Positions 1 through 7,976 of a stretch of DNA of 64,000 nt are shown here, one piece after another; within the stretch, counting starts at the first letter, position 1, and every line of letters starts with the position of its first letter. The notes under the pieces were generated by a model, which was not told the origin of the DNA, searched no databases, and was given only the letters and a program-made list of their open reading frames with translations. The stretch covers positions 1 through 64,000 of the forward strand of contig NZ_JACJQJ010000019.1 in NCBI RefSeq assembly GCF_014696615.1, in the 5' to 3' direction. The translations under genes and the position numbers were made by a program. The stretch comes from Nostoc linckia FACHB-104 (GTDB taxonomy: Bacteria > Cyanobacteriota > Cyanobacteriia > Cyanobacteriales > Nostocaceae).

Positions 1-56
1 TCGCAGAAGCGATCCCATACGTTAGCGCTTTGGCGCTGTTGTAAGGTTGCTGTCAT
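1..56 (-). CDS. psbA: Photosystem II D1 protein, N-terminal fragment (cut by window edge)
   Basis: Reading leftwards from the ATG at 56-54 gives MTATLQQRQSANVWDRFC, which matches the well-known D1 start (MTATLQQR..ANVW.RFC). Only 18 codons fall inside the window; the rest lies beyond position 1. D1 is the photosystem II reaction-centre protein in the thylakoid membrane; it binds P680, pheophytin and the Mn cluster and is replaced continually in the light. The 236 bases upstream (57-292) are AT-rich, carry no gene, and must hold the psbA promoter and leader. I could not fix a promoter with confidence. Which D1 isoform this is cannot be told from so few residues. Confidence 0.88.
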   Translation of the reverse strand, partial: MTATLQQRQSANVWDRFC

Positions 57-292
57 TGTTTTATGAATGCGATTAGTGATTTATGAATCAGACAAGTTTG
101 TGTTTGTCTGTAAACTTACTTTACACTCATTTACAAAAGTTAATCAAGTACTAATTCTTGTAGAAAAGTAATACAAGTGATTAGTTTTACTTATGCAAAG
201 GTCAAAAATCTGACTCAAAAAGCAGGGAGCAAAATTCTCCAATTCCAAAGCTATCAAGAGTTTCCAGCTCTGCTTTCCTCTTGGTTAGCTAT

Positions 293-1132
293 TTATTCCA
301 CAAATCCTGGTCGCGCTTTTTGAGTGGACTGCAACTTTGTCTCTAAAGCTGTCCAATTTTCCTGCTCAATTAAATGAATCACTTGATCAAGCTGATGGCG
401 ATATTGTTGTAGTGAACTCAGCAACGCTTGCTGATTGAACTGCGCCATCATTACGCCTAACTCTGGATTCCCGCCACCGACACGGCTAGTATCGCGAAAA
501 CCGGAACTAGCTAAATTTTGCGCTAATTGTAAAACTGCGGGGTCGGTTTCACCCATACAAGCTGCAATTAGTGAAGCGCTGACCATTACAGGTAAATGAG
601 AAATCCAGCTAACAGCGCGGTCATGTTGTTCTGGCTGACAATGGTAGATTTTAGACCCAAGCAATCGCACAATTTCTTCTACTACTGCAGTTGCTTGGGG
701 TGGTGTGGTATTGCTTGGTGTCAGTACATAAGGGCGATCAACAAATAAATTCCGTTGTGCGGCTTCAATACCGCTATCTGCTATTCCCGCCATTGGGTGA
801 CCCCCCACAAAATTTTCCCATAGAGGTGCGATCTCATTGACAATGGGGGCTTTGACAGAACCAACATCAGTGATTATCGTAGCCGCAGACAGATGCTCAA
901 TTAACTGCTGAATTTGGGGAACAATAAGAGCTATAGGTGTACAAATAAATACAATGTCTGCCGTAGCCAAGAGACTCAGATCCACCGAGGCCCGATCAAC
1001 GCTACCCAGAGCAATTGCCTTTTGACAGGTTGATTCACGCCGACTAACCCCTAAAACATCATGACCTTGCGATCGCAAATCAAAGCCCAAAGATCCACCA
1101 ATTAGTCCGAGTCCTAAAATCCCAATTTTCAT
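293..1132 (-). CDS. tyrA: Prephenate/arogenate dehydrogenase
   Basis: This 279-residue protein has the N-terminal dinucleotide-binding loop GLGLIGGSLG (about residues 6-15), the HPMAG motif near residue 112 and a helical C-terminal half with SHLPVMVSASL, all typical of the TyrA family. It oxidatively decarboxylates arogenate or prephenate on the way to tyrosine. Cyanobacterial members studied so far mostly use arogenate with NADP; that preference is inferred here. It lacks the chorismate mutase and ACT domains found in some bacterial versions. It is divergent from the pentapeptide gene (82 bases between starts) and ends 236 bases from psbA. Confidence 0.9.
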   Translation of the reverse strand: MKIGILGLGLIGGSLGFDLRSQGHDVLGVSRRESTCQKAIALGSVDRASVDLSLLATADIVFICTPIALIVPQIQQLIEHLSAATIITDVGSVKAPIVNEIAPLWENFVGGHPMAGIADSGIEAAQRNLFVDRPYVLTPSNTTPPQATAVVEEIVRLLGSKIYHCQPEQHDRAVSWISHLPVMVSASLIAACMGETDPAVLQLAQNLASSGFRDTSRVGGGNPELGVMMAQFNQQALLSSLQQYRHQLDQVIHLIEQENWTALETKLQSTQKARPGFVE

Positions 1133-1214
1133 TTTTAATTTTGTTAGTTTGTCTGTTCAATATTTTCTCCATTCTTTACCCACTATTAAAGTTGGCATCT
1201 CAGGGGTAGCATTT

Positions 1215-2780
1215 ATGAATATAGAAGAATTACTGCAAAAGTACGCTGCTGGAGTGTTGGATTTTACTGGTGTTGACCTTGCGGAAGCTAACTTAAGTGG
1301 TGTCAAGCTCAGTGGTATAAATCTTAGTAAAGCCAACTTGAGTGTAGTTAATTTAAGTGGTGCAAATCTCAGCCAAGCTAACTTGAGTAATGCTACTTTG
1401 AATGTCGCAAGATTAAGTGGCGTTAACCTCACTAGAGCTATCTTAAATAAAGCTAATCTGAATGTTGCTAATTTAATTCGAGCCAAGCTGAATCATGCCC
1501 AACTTCAAGGAGCTTCATTAGTTCGCGCTGAGTTAATTCGTGCAGACCTCAGTAGCGCCGATCTATTTGAAGCTAACCTCAAAAGCGCCGACCTCAGAGA
1601 AGCGACTTTGCGAAAAGCAAATCTTCGTTGTGCCGACTTAAGCGAAGCTAGTTTCCGAGGCGCTTGTTTTAGGGGAGCCAACTTAGAAATGGCCAATTTC
1701 CAGTCCAGCGATTTGGTACGCGCAGATCTCAGCGGCGCAAATTTACGAGAAGCTGAACTCAAACAAGCAAATCTCAACCGTGCAAACCTCAGTGGAGCAG
1801 ATTTAAGCGGCGCAAATCTTCGATGGGCAGATTTAAGCGGCGCTAACCTCAGTTGGGCAGACTTAAGCGGTGCTAAATTAAGTGGTGCTAACTTGATGGG
1901 GGCAGATTTTAGCAATGCTAATTTAACAAATACCAGCTTAGTACACGCCAATTTAACCCAGGCAAAATTAATTAAGGCGGAATGGATAGGGGCCGACTTA
2001 ACCGGAGCAACTTTAACAGGAGCGAAACTTTATTCCACTTCCAGGTTTGGGTTAAAAACCGAAGGGATAATTTGTGAATGGGTTGACCTCTCCGCTGCAG
2101 GCGATCGCTCTATCATTCAAAAGTTCAGCTCTGAAGACCCAGGCGACTTTTTTAATGAAACTTCGCCAACTATTCGGATTATCGTTGATGCTGCCTTAGA
2201 ACATGAAGCTAACTTTGCCCTAGCTGGTGCTTATTACCAAATTTCTCGCCAATACCGTAGGCTGAAACTACCCCCGGCTACAGATATTGGTCGTCGCCGG
2301 ACTGTGTTTACATTCCGAGTAGATCGGGACGAAGAATTATTACCTATTGCTTATATTGCGATTTTGCCATTTCAGGATGCGATCGCTACCCAAAACAATA
2401 TTGACAACCTAGTAGATATGATCAAAACCGAAGATCTATCTCAGCAGGGGCTAAACACATCCCATCGGGTGAGGCAATTAAGGGCTGCGATCGCGGAAGC
2501 TAAAAATGAGTCCCAAAAAATTAGAGAAATGCAAAAAATTTTGGAGCTAGCTGCAAAACTTAACTTTTTTAAAACTCCAACCCAGACAATATTAACAAAT
2601 TCTAGTGCCCAAACTCTGATTTTGCACGACCATCCTTACTTCGGTAAACGATTTATTAATCAGTCAGATGGTAATGCTACATTTTTTGATAAGATGTCCA
2701 ATGAAGCTGCTCAGAATATATTGCCTGCGTTAAATATGGTTATAGATTTTGTTAAAAGTTTTCATTACATTGAACACTAA
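1215..2780 (+). CDS. Pentapeptide-repeat protein with conserved C-terminal region
   Basis: From the ATG at 1215 the protein is 521 residues. An in-frame TTG at 1149 gives 22 more, but the ATG has AGGGG about 8 bases upstream and starts the conserved-looking MNIEELLQKYAAG. Residues of about 15-275 are almost unbroken A(D/N)LxX pentapeptide repeats, which should form a right-handed quadrilateral beta-helix. The last 240 residues are not repeats and include the segment FRVDRDEELLPIAYIAILPF and a Lys/Glu-rich helical stretch. The function is unknown; such proteins are common in cyanobacteria. No signal peptide is seen. The antisense open frames at 1157-1486 and 1505-1951 are shadows of the repeat codons. 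Confidence 0.85.
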   Translation: MNIEELLQKYAAGVLDFTGVDLAEANLSGVKLSGINLSKANLSVVNLSGANLSQANLSNATLNVARLSGVNLTRAILNKANLNVANLIRAKLNHAQLQGASLVRAELIRADLSSADLFEANLKSADLREATLRKANLRCADLSEASFRGACFRGANLEMANFQSSDLVRADLSGANLREAELKQANLNRANLSGADLSGANLRWADLSGANLSWADLSGAKLSGANLMGADFSNANLTNTSLVHANLTQAKLIKAEWIGADLTGATLTGAKLYSTSRFGLKTEGIICEWVDLSAAGDRSIIQKFSSEDPGDFFNETSPTIRIIVDAALEHEANFALAGAYYQISRQYRRLKLPPATDIGRRRTVFTFRVDRDEELLPIAYIAILPFQDAIATQNNIDNLVDMIKTEDLSQQGLNTSHRVRQLRAAIAEAKNESQKIREMQKILELAAKLNFFKTPTQTILTNSSAQTLILHDHPYFGKRFINQSDGNATFFDKMSNEAAQNILPALNMVIDFVKSFHYIEH

Positions 2781-2837
2781 AAATTATCAGTCAAATAACT
2801 GTTTACTTTTTAACTGATAAATCTGTGGAGGCTAAAA

Positions 2838-3431
2838 ATGCGTGATACTTTTAATAGAATGATGGGACGGACTCGCTATGTTGTCTGTCGTCTATTTTTG
2901 CATTTAAATGGGTCAGAAGTAGCACCAATTTTAGGGGTGTTCAATCGTGCTGCTAGAGAAGCAATTGACTCAGAGGGTGACTTACAAGTTTTAGGAGAAG
3001 GCTTAGTAGAAATATGTGAAAACCTATCACGCTACGATGAATACTGGCTTTCTGCGGCTAATGAAGGGGATGTATTTTGGAACGAGGGCGAAGCGGGAGA
3101 TTATATAAATGAACTATTTAGTGACTCAGCTGCCAGATACGGTGCTGAATTAGATTTAAGTTCTGATTCTGCATTTAATGACCCTTTATCTATACCTGTA
3201 ACACGCAACATTATTGTGATGATTACAGTAGCTTTTACAGGAGAAGTCCCACAATTAGAAACTGACTTGTCCAATGTTCAAGCATTAAAAGAAGGTTTAA
3301 AAGCTTTAATTAATTTGCACTACCAAAATAAACTCCAGGCAGTTCAAGTACATTTTTCACCAGCACAGTTAGGTGATGAGCTCACTAACGATCATCTGGT
3401 GCAATATTATCCAGAATTAATTCCTTTGTAA
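2838..3431 (+). CDS. DUF1517-like protein
   Basis: A 197-residue protein with GGAGG a few bases before its ATG. The end of the protein (LQAVQVHFSPAQLGDELTN, then YYPELIPL) resembles the C-terminal signature of the DUF1517 family, which is widespread in cyanobacteria and plastids and has no established role. The N-terminal membrane and Gly-rich part found in longer family members is absent, so this is a short, apparently soluble version. It follows the pentapeptide gene by 57 bases on the same strand and may be cotranscribed. Confidence 0.72.
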   Translation: MRDTFNRMMGRTRYVVCRLFLHLNGSEVAPILGVFNRAAREAIDSEGDLQVLGEGLVEICENLSRYDEYWLSAANEGDVFWNEGEAGDYINELFSDSAARYGAELDLSSDSAFNDPLSIPVTRNIIVMITVAFTGEVPQLETDLSNVQALKEGLKALINLHYQNKLQAVQVHFSPAQLGDELTNDHLVQYYPELIPL

Positions 3432-3460
3432 GCAGCAATTTTGGTGTTTGTCATTTGTTA

Positions 3461-3592
3461 TTGGGTAATTGGTAATAGGTAATTGGTGTTTGGTGTTGGG
3501 TAATGGGTAATTGGTAATGGGTAATTTATTCTCCCCCTGCTCCCTGCCCCCCTGCTTCCTCATCTCCCTAATCCCTAGTCCCCAGTCCCCCG
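3461..3592. repeat. Heptameric STRR (GGTAATT/GGGTAAT) plus pyrimidine-rich tract
   Basis: Imperfect tandem heptamers of the GGTAATT/TGGGTAA type run to about 3526, followed by a strand-biased C/T tract (CCCCTGCTCCC type). This matches the short tandemly repeated repetitive (STRR) sequences known from heterocystous cyanobacteria. Confidence 0.8.
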
Positions 3593-3659
3593 GTTGGGTA
3601 GTCCGTACTTACTACTAGTAGGGGAAATTGTTAAGCTCAAAGATAGGATATTTAGCGCA

Positions 3660-4544
3660 ATGATCATGAACATACTGCGTAGATTTACAGTCGTGGTATT
3701 AGCCATGAGTTTATGTTTGACATCTGTTGCTTGCGGCAGTTCAAACGAAACTACACCACCAGCAAGGAACGTTAGCCAAACCTCTACGGCTACCAAGCTG
3801 AGTGATGGGCAGTATCAAGTACAACAAGCAACCTATGATGACGGTACTGGCGAGTACACGCTGTTTTTAATTAACAGTAAACCACCAACATTTGTCACCG
3901 AAAACTTGCAAATGGCACGGCTGACAGATGAAGAAATTAAAGAAGGTAAAAAAAGTTATCTGAAAGTGGAAAATGGCCAGCCCAGCTTCTACCTAACAGA
4001 AGACTTTAAAATTGAGTACGTTCATAACGTCACTCAACAACAAACTAATCCCCAAACAGGACGGCAAGAAACGGTTGTAGTCCGCCAAGAAAATAGCTTC
4101 TGGACACCTTTCGCTGGCGCAGTGGCTGGTAATCTTGCAGGTCAGGCAATTGGTAGTCTATTGTTTAGACCCCAGTACTATGTACCTCCTGTTTATCAAC
4201 CCGGACAAGTTTTAACTGGCTATGGTGGATACGGTAGCAGCTATGACCAAGCGGTTTCTAGCTACCGCAGTCGCTACAATGACGCACCAGCAGCCGTCAG
4301 AAATCGTACCGTCTTCCGCAGTACAGGAAAAATTAGAAGAACATATCCTAGCGGCTCAACAGTACGCAGCACACCAAGCGGTACTACTACAAATAGCCGT
4401 CCTAGTGGTTCTGGTTTTGGTGGTAGTCAACTCAGACCTTCTAATAGTTCTAAATCTCCTAGAAGCAATCCTAGCGGTAGTAGTTTCGGTAGTGGCGGTC
4501 GTTCTCGTCGCGCACCTGCTTTTGGCGGTGGTAGACGGCGTTAA
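3660..4544 (+). CDS. Putative lipoprotein with Ser/Gly/Arg-rich tail
   Basis: From ATG 3660 (an upstream TTG at 3594 is less likely) the protein is 294 residues and begins with a basic-hydrophobic signal MIMNILRRFTVVVLAMSLCL followed by TSVAC, a plausible though imperfect lipobox. The middle contains a short Gly/Ala-rich stretch GAVAGNLAGQAIGSLLF, a possible membrane-inserting hairpin, before a PQYYVPP segment. The last 100 residues are low complexity (Ser, Gly, Arg, Pro) and end in GRRR, so the tail is strongly basic. I do not recognise a catalytic domain. Surface or envelope location is inferred. A strong terminator follows at 4714-4754. Confidence 0.75.
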   Translation: MIMNILRRFTVVVLAMSLCLTSVACGSSNETTPPARNVSQTSTATKLSDGQYQVQQATYDDGTGEYTLFLINSKPPTFVTENLQMARLTDEEIKEGKKSYLKVENGQPSFYLTEDFKIEYVHNVTQQQTNPQTGRQETVVVRQENSFWTPFAGAVAGNLAGQAIGSLLFRPQYYVPPVYQPGQVLTGYGGYGSSYDQAVSSYRSRYNDAPAAVRNRTVFRSTGKIRRTYPSGSTVRSTPSGTTTNSRPSGSGFGGSQLRPSNSSKSPRSNPSGSSFGSGGRSRRAPAFGGGRRR

Positions 4545-4713
4545 TTTCAATACTTGTTGGTTAAGGGGAAAAAGGGGAATGGGGAAAGGGAAAGAAAAAA
4601 CCTTTAACCCTTAACCCCAAAACCATTTTTGAGTTAAAAACGCTTAACCGAGTAGTATTGACGTTAATTTCACCGTTTTTCCTTGGCGAAAAGTTTAACC
4701 AAACTGAAGAAAT

Positions 4714-4754
4714 AAAAGACCCGCCCTTATTGAAATTAAGGGCGGGTCTTTTTT
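4714..4754 (+). terminator. Intrinsic terminator
   Basis: A perfect 16-bp stem (4714-4729 with 4737-4752, containing GACCCGCCC/GGGCGGGTC), a 7-base loop and a run of six T at 4749-4754. It ends the lipoprotein gene. The A-rich left flank means it could also stop minus-strand transcription coming from the pirin genes. Confidence 0.9.
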
Positions 4755-4762
4755 CCTCACTG

Positions 4763-4837
4763 ATACCAATTCTCTACAATCAGTCGAGATTCTGTTGCAG
4801 TTTCGTAATTACGAATTACAAATTACGAATTGGTATT
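4763..4837. repeat. Small inverted-repeat element, ATACCAATTC ends
   Basis: ATACCAATTC at 4763-4772 is mirrored by GAATTGGTAT at 4828-4837, enclosing AT-rich sequence with ATTACGAATTAC repeats. A related element lies at 44025-44126. Its right end touches the stop codon of the 4836-5246 gene. Confidence 0.65.
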
Positions 4838-5246
4838 ATTTAGATGCTAATAGCTGTAATATGTCTGAATGTGCCATGACAACACTAGGTTCACTTTGGA
4901 GCGCAGCATAATACTTTTTGGCAAAAGCACTACCTTCCTCGGACGGTACAATCAGATTACGGGCCTGGGTAATCAGATTTTGGATATCTTCCAGCGCTAG
5001 AGGTTCATCAGCTGCTAGCATTTCATCAATTTGTACAACTGTCTCAGAAATGCGATGTAACCAAGCAAATTGTTCATCACTGATAACCAATCGCAGGAGT
5101 TCCGCACTAGTTACTCTTCCACGTACCTGTTCGTAAGCGATGCGTTCTCTTTGCAGCAAACAGGAGTGTAGAGTGAGGAGTTTGTTTCGCAAATTACGTA
5201 AAAATTGCTGTTGATTTATTCTTTGTAAAAGTGTGTTAGAAGTCAA
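4836..5246 (-). CDS. Conserved small helical protein, coupled to pirin
   Basis: The frame is open from a TTG at 5279, but a better start is the TTG at 5246 (136 residues): GGGAGG lies 10 bases upstream, and the gene then overlaps the pirin stop codon by 11 bases, suggesting translational coupling. The protein is almost all helix (LRNLRNKLLTLHSCLLQRER, then QIDEMLAADEPLALEDIQ) and has no signal peptide or membrane segment. I recall uncharacterised bacterial proteins with this same pattern (..ERxAYExxxGRV.S..ELL), but I know no function. Context suggests a role in the same redox or stress process as pirin. Confidence 0.7.
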   Translation of the reverse strand: MTSNTLLQRINQQQFLRNLRNKLLTLHSCLLQRERIAYEQVRGRVTSAELLRLVISDEQFAWLHRISETVVQIDEMLAADEPLALEDIQNLITQARNLIVPSEEGSAFAKKYYAALQSEPSVVMAHSDILQLLASK

Positions 5247-6129
5247 TTGAACCCATCCTCCCGTTACGATAATCTTCAATTGCTTGAATAATTTCGGCTT
5301 GAGTATTCATCACAAATGGGCCGTAGCGAACTACTGGTTCGTTGAGTGGTACACCAGCTATCAGCAACAGATCTAATGCTGAATTTGTGTTTGAGGGATT
5401 AGCAATCACCACTTCCTCACCATCTTGTGCAAACAGTACCATTTGCCCATCTCCTGCACGTTCCTTTTCTGCACCAAACAAGCCTTCACCATCAAGTACA
5501 TATATAAATGCATTGTATGGTTTTGGCACAGGTTGAATTGCGATCGCTCCTGGTTGAATTGTGAAATGTAGATACATAATCGGAGTTTGCGTTTGGATGC
5601 TAGATTTCGCTCCTAGTGCTTCTCCAGCTATGACTTTGACACTCACCAAACCATCATCTGTTTGAGCCTGGGGAATACGTTCTGCTGGAATTTCCTGATA
5701 GCGTGGCTTCATCATTTTGTCTCGCTGAGGTAAATTCACCCACAGTTGCAACCCATGAATCCGTCCGCCATGACGAGCAAGTTCTCGCTCTGGCATTTCT
5801 GAATGCACAACCCCAGATCCGGCTGTCATCCACTGCACATCACCCGCATGAAGTTTCCCGGCATTTCCTTGAGAATCTTTGTGTTCAAAACTGCCTTCCA
5901 AAATATAAGTGACTGTCTCAAAGCCTCTGTGGGGATGATCTGGGGCTCCCTTGGCTGCACCAGGTTCCACATCAATCGGCCCAAATTCATCTAGGAGGAG
6001 AAACGGGTCAAAATCACCAAAGCTACTCTTAGGAAATGGGCGACGCACAAGCATTCCTTCACCCTCTAGGGTTTGCACACTGTTGATTGTTCCTGCGACT
6101 GTTCGCATCGTTCCTATTTGAGTTGTCAT
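5236..6129 (-). CDS. Pirin family protein
   Basis: A 297-residue bicupin. The metal-binding residues of pirins are visible: HPHRGFET near residue 86, a His in SFEHKDS and the His/Glu in GVVHSEMPE. Pirins bind Fe(II) or other metals; several bacterial ones are quercetinases or bind partner enzymes, so the substrate here is unknown. The N-terminal cupin is canonical and the C-terminal one is weaker, as usual in the family. It is divergent from a PadR regulator starting at 6523, which is a reasonable candidate regulator, and is followed by the overlapping 4836-5246 gene. Confidence 0.9.
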   Translation of the reverse strand: MTTQIGTMRTVAGTINSVQTLEGEGMLVRRPFPKSSFGDFDPFLLLDEFGPIDVEPGAAKGAPDHPHRGFETVTYILEGSFEHKDSQGNAGKLHAGDVQWMTAGSGVVHSEMPERELARHGGRIHGLQLWVNLPQRDKMMKPRYQEIPAERIPQAQTDDGLVSVKVIAGEALGAKSSIQTQTPIMYLHFTIQPGAIAIQPVPKPYNAFIYVLDGEGLFGAEKERAGDGQMVLFAQDGEEVVIANPSNTNSALDLLLIAGVPLNEPVVRYGPFVMNTQAEIIQAIEDYRNGRMGSIDF

Positions 6130-6449
6130 TCATCTCCTCCTTGGAATGTTATGTCCCCACTTTTCTATCGCCTTCGTCTTTACTCGCAAGATATGAAACT
6201 ATTTCTAATACCAGTTCTTAATCTGTAATTAATCAAATCAGATTTTATCTACCTGCGTGAGTTTCAATGTGTTGCCGAAGTTTGGAGAATTGATCTAAGT
6301 TAGGTAATAAAATCTATGTTCAGGCTAAAACCAAGTTTTCATATTTCTTACCTACGCGCACCCTTATTTTTGCTCTGTGCCTGTGTGGTTTTTTCTTAGT
6401 AACTGGGTGAGGCAGAAATAGTATCTTTATAGCTCTTATATATGATTAG

Positions 6450-6467
6450 TCTTATATTAGCATAAGA
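6450..6467. promoter_or_regulatory. Candidate operator, TCTTAT-N6-ATAAGA
   Basis: An inverted repeat with 6-bp arms and a 6-base spacer, in an AT-rich stretch 55 bases before the PadR start at 6523. The position suits autoregulation, possibly also control of the divergent pirin gene. The rest of the 6130-6522 gap shows nothing else I can name. Confidence 0.4.
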
Positions 6468-6522
6468 TTATATAAAAAGTCACATATAGAGCTTTCTCTA
6501 CTTAATCTTCGGAAAACCGTCC

Positions 6523-7056
6523 ATGTCACTAGCACACACAATTTTAGGACTGCTTGAGCAACAAGAAATGACAGGTTACGACCTGAAAAACACTTGCTTC
6601 GATCAATGCGTTGCTCACTTGTGGCCCGCAGATCAGGCACAGATTTACAGAACCCTGGATAAATTAGTTGAGCAGGGTTGGACTACTTGTTGTGTTGAGA
6701 TTCAGAGCGATCGCCCTAACCGCAAGGTATATTCTTTAACGGAAGAGGGAAAAGCCGAATTACTCAGGTGGCTGCAATGTCATCAGCCTGTACCAACAGT
6801 ACGAGAACCATTTCTAGTGCAATTATTTTTTGCTGCACAATTACCAAATCCCGCCATTATTAAATTACTCGAACAGCAGCTAGCTGCACGCAGCAAAAAA
6901 CTAGCTGATTGTGGCAATATTCAACTACCAGAGCTAGAAGATTGTGCAAACCGTGAACAAATTATGCAACGGCTCGTTCTAGACCTAGTAACTCAACGAG
7001 AAAAAACTTACATAAATTGGCTTAAAACAGCTATTGAAGCCATTAAGAGTTCTTAA
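6523..7056 (+). CDS. PadR family transcriptional regulator (long form)
   Basis: The 177-residue protein has the PadR winged helix at residues 1-80 (HTILGLLEQQEMTGYDLK, QIYRTLDKLVEQGW, RKVYSLTEEGKAELLRWL) and a C-terminal helical dimerisation domain of the Vir_act_alpha_C type (residues 90-175). Such proteins usually repress genes for responses to phenolics, drugs or metals and respond to a small ligand. It is divergent from pirin. The start lacks a clear ribosome binding site. Several Cys (CFDQC, TTCC) occur in the N-terminal domain, so a redox or metal response is possible but not shown. Confidence 0.88.
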   Translation: MSLAHTILGLLEQQEMTGYDLKNTCFDQCVAHLWPADQAQIYRTLDKLVEQGWTTCCVEIQSDRPNRKVYSLTEEGKAELLRWLQCHQPVPTVREPFLVQLFFAAQLPNPAIIKLLEQQLAARSKKLADCGNIQLPELEDCANREQIMQRLVLDLVTQREKTYINWLKTAIEAIKSS

Positions 7057-7160
7057 TTGAATTTTTAGCTTATTTATCTCCAATTTAATCATATTATTTA
7101 CTTTTTATTCTAATTTTCTCTGATATACCCAGCAGACAATAAAAAATCAACAAAATTCTA

Positions 7161-7193
7161 TTCCGATATATCGCGATATATTCCGATATATCG
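7161..7193. promoter_or_regulatory. Triple CGATATAT operator array for the PadR gene
   Basis: TTCCGATATATCG occurs twice as a direct repeat (7161-7173, 7181-7193), spaced 20 bp apart. Between them the perfect 16-bp palindrome ATATATCGCGATATAT spans 7166-7181. Read another way, CGATATAT starts at 7164, 7174 and 7184, one copy per helical turn. It lies 33 bases before the likely ATG of the next PadR gene and is the obvious binding site for that protein. The RNA polymerase contact elements were not resolved. Confidence 0.7.
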
Positions 7194-7225
7194 TATAGTA
7201 GAGAAAGTTGATTGGAAATTTATTG

Positions 7226-7852
7226 ATGTTTAGACACTTTCGTTCCCGTTTTCCAGTACATGCATGGGCTGGAGCCAGCGATGATGACCTCAGCCTTGTT
7301 AGTTCTTGCTTCCACCATCGCCAGCATCACGGTAAACATCACGAGCAGCACTTTGGTAATGAAATGTTTGGTGGTGCTTGGAAAGATGAATACCGAACTC
7401 GTCGAGGTGATATTAAATTCATCCTGCTGGAATTGTTAACCGAGCATCCTAGTCACGGTTACGACCTGATTAAAGAGATGGAAAGCCGCTATGGAGGTTT
7501 TCGCAAACTCAGCCCTGGCTCAGTTTATCCCACACTCCAAATGCTCGAAGAAGGAGGGTATTTGCGGAGTTCCCAAGAAGGCGGTAAGCGAATTTATACA
7601 ATTACAGATGAAGGCAGACAACTCTTAGCAGAACGTACCCAGCAGGAAACCTCAGACTCTCCCTGGGATGTCTTCAAAAGCTTTATGTCAGGTAAACCTC
7701 AAGAGTTTATCGAGCTGCGAAATGCAGCCACAGAACTAGCGGGTGCTGTGGTACAAGTTGCGCGCAGCGGTAATGTAGAGCGAATTAAGCGAGTACGTGA
7801 ACTCTTAGAAAACGCAAAACGCGAAATTTACGCAATTTTAGCGGAAAAATAA
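7226..7852 (+). CDS. PadR family regulator with His-rich N-terminus (YqjI-like)
   Basis: From ATG 7226 the protein has 208 residues; a TTG at 7208 would add six. Residues of about 30-55 are His-rich (CFHHRQHHGKHHEQHFGNE), followed by the winged helix (RRGDIKFILLELLTEHPSHG, SPGSVYPTLQMLEEGGYL, KRIYTITDEGRQLL). A C-terminal helix pair follows (residues 145-208). E. coli YqjI has a comparable metal-binding N-terminus and is nickel-responsive; metal sensing here is inferred from that. The operator array just upstream suggests autoregulation. The gene is alone on its strand, and no metal transporter is next to it. Confidence 0.85.
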   Translation: MFRHFRSRFPVHAWAGASDDDLSLVSSCFHHRQHHGKHHEQHFGNEMFGGAWKDEYRTRRGDIKFILLELLTEHPSHGYDLIKEMESRYGGFRKLSPGSVYPTLQMLEEGGYLRSSQEGGKRIYTITDEGRQLLAERTQQETSDSPWDVFKSFMSGKPQEFIELRNAATELAGAVVQVARSGNVERIKRVRELLENAKREIYAILAEK

Positions 7853-7860
7853 GTGAAATT

Positions 7861-7976
7861 GGTCAAAGGTCAAGGGTCAAAGGTCAAGGGTCAAAGGTCA
7901 AGGGTCAAAAGGTAGTTTATTTCTCCCCCATTACCCATTACCCATTCCCCATTCCCCAGTCCCCATTCCCCACCCA
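7861..7976. repeat. Heptameric STRR (GGTCAAA/GGTCAAG) and C-rich tract
   Basis: Seven heptamers alternating GGTCAAA and GGTCAAG run from 7861 to about 7911. They are followed by CCCATTA/CCCCATT repeats up to the stop codon of the DAHP synthase gene. Confidence 0.85.

Noticed and set aside
1157-1951. Antisense frames in the pentapeptide gene
   Set aside because: They mirror the repeat codons of the real gene and have repetitive Leu/Ala/Lys composition only.
4222-4614. 130-codon frame overlapping the lipoprotein tail
   Set aside because: It is a frameshifted reading of the Ser/Gly/Arg tail and gives a Val/Leu-rich artefact.
7161-7193. CRISPR-like or tandem repeat reading of the CGATATAT units
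   Set aside because: Only three 10-bp units without spacers; the palindromic form and position fit an operator.
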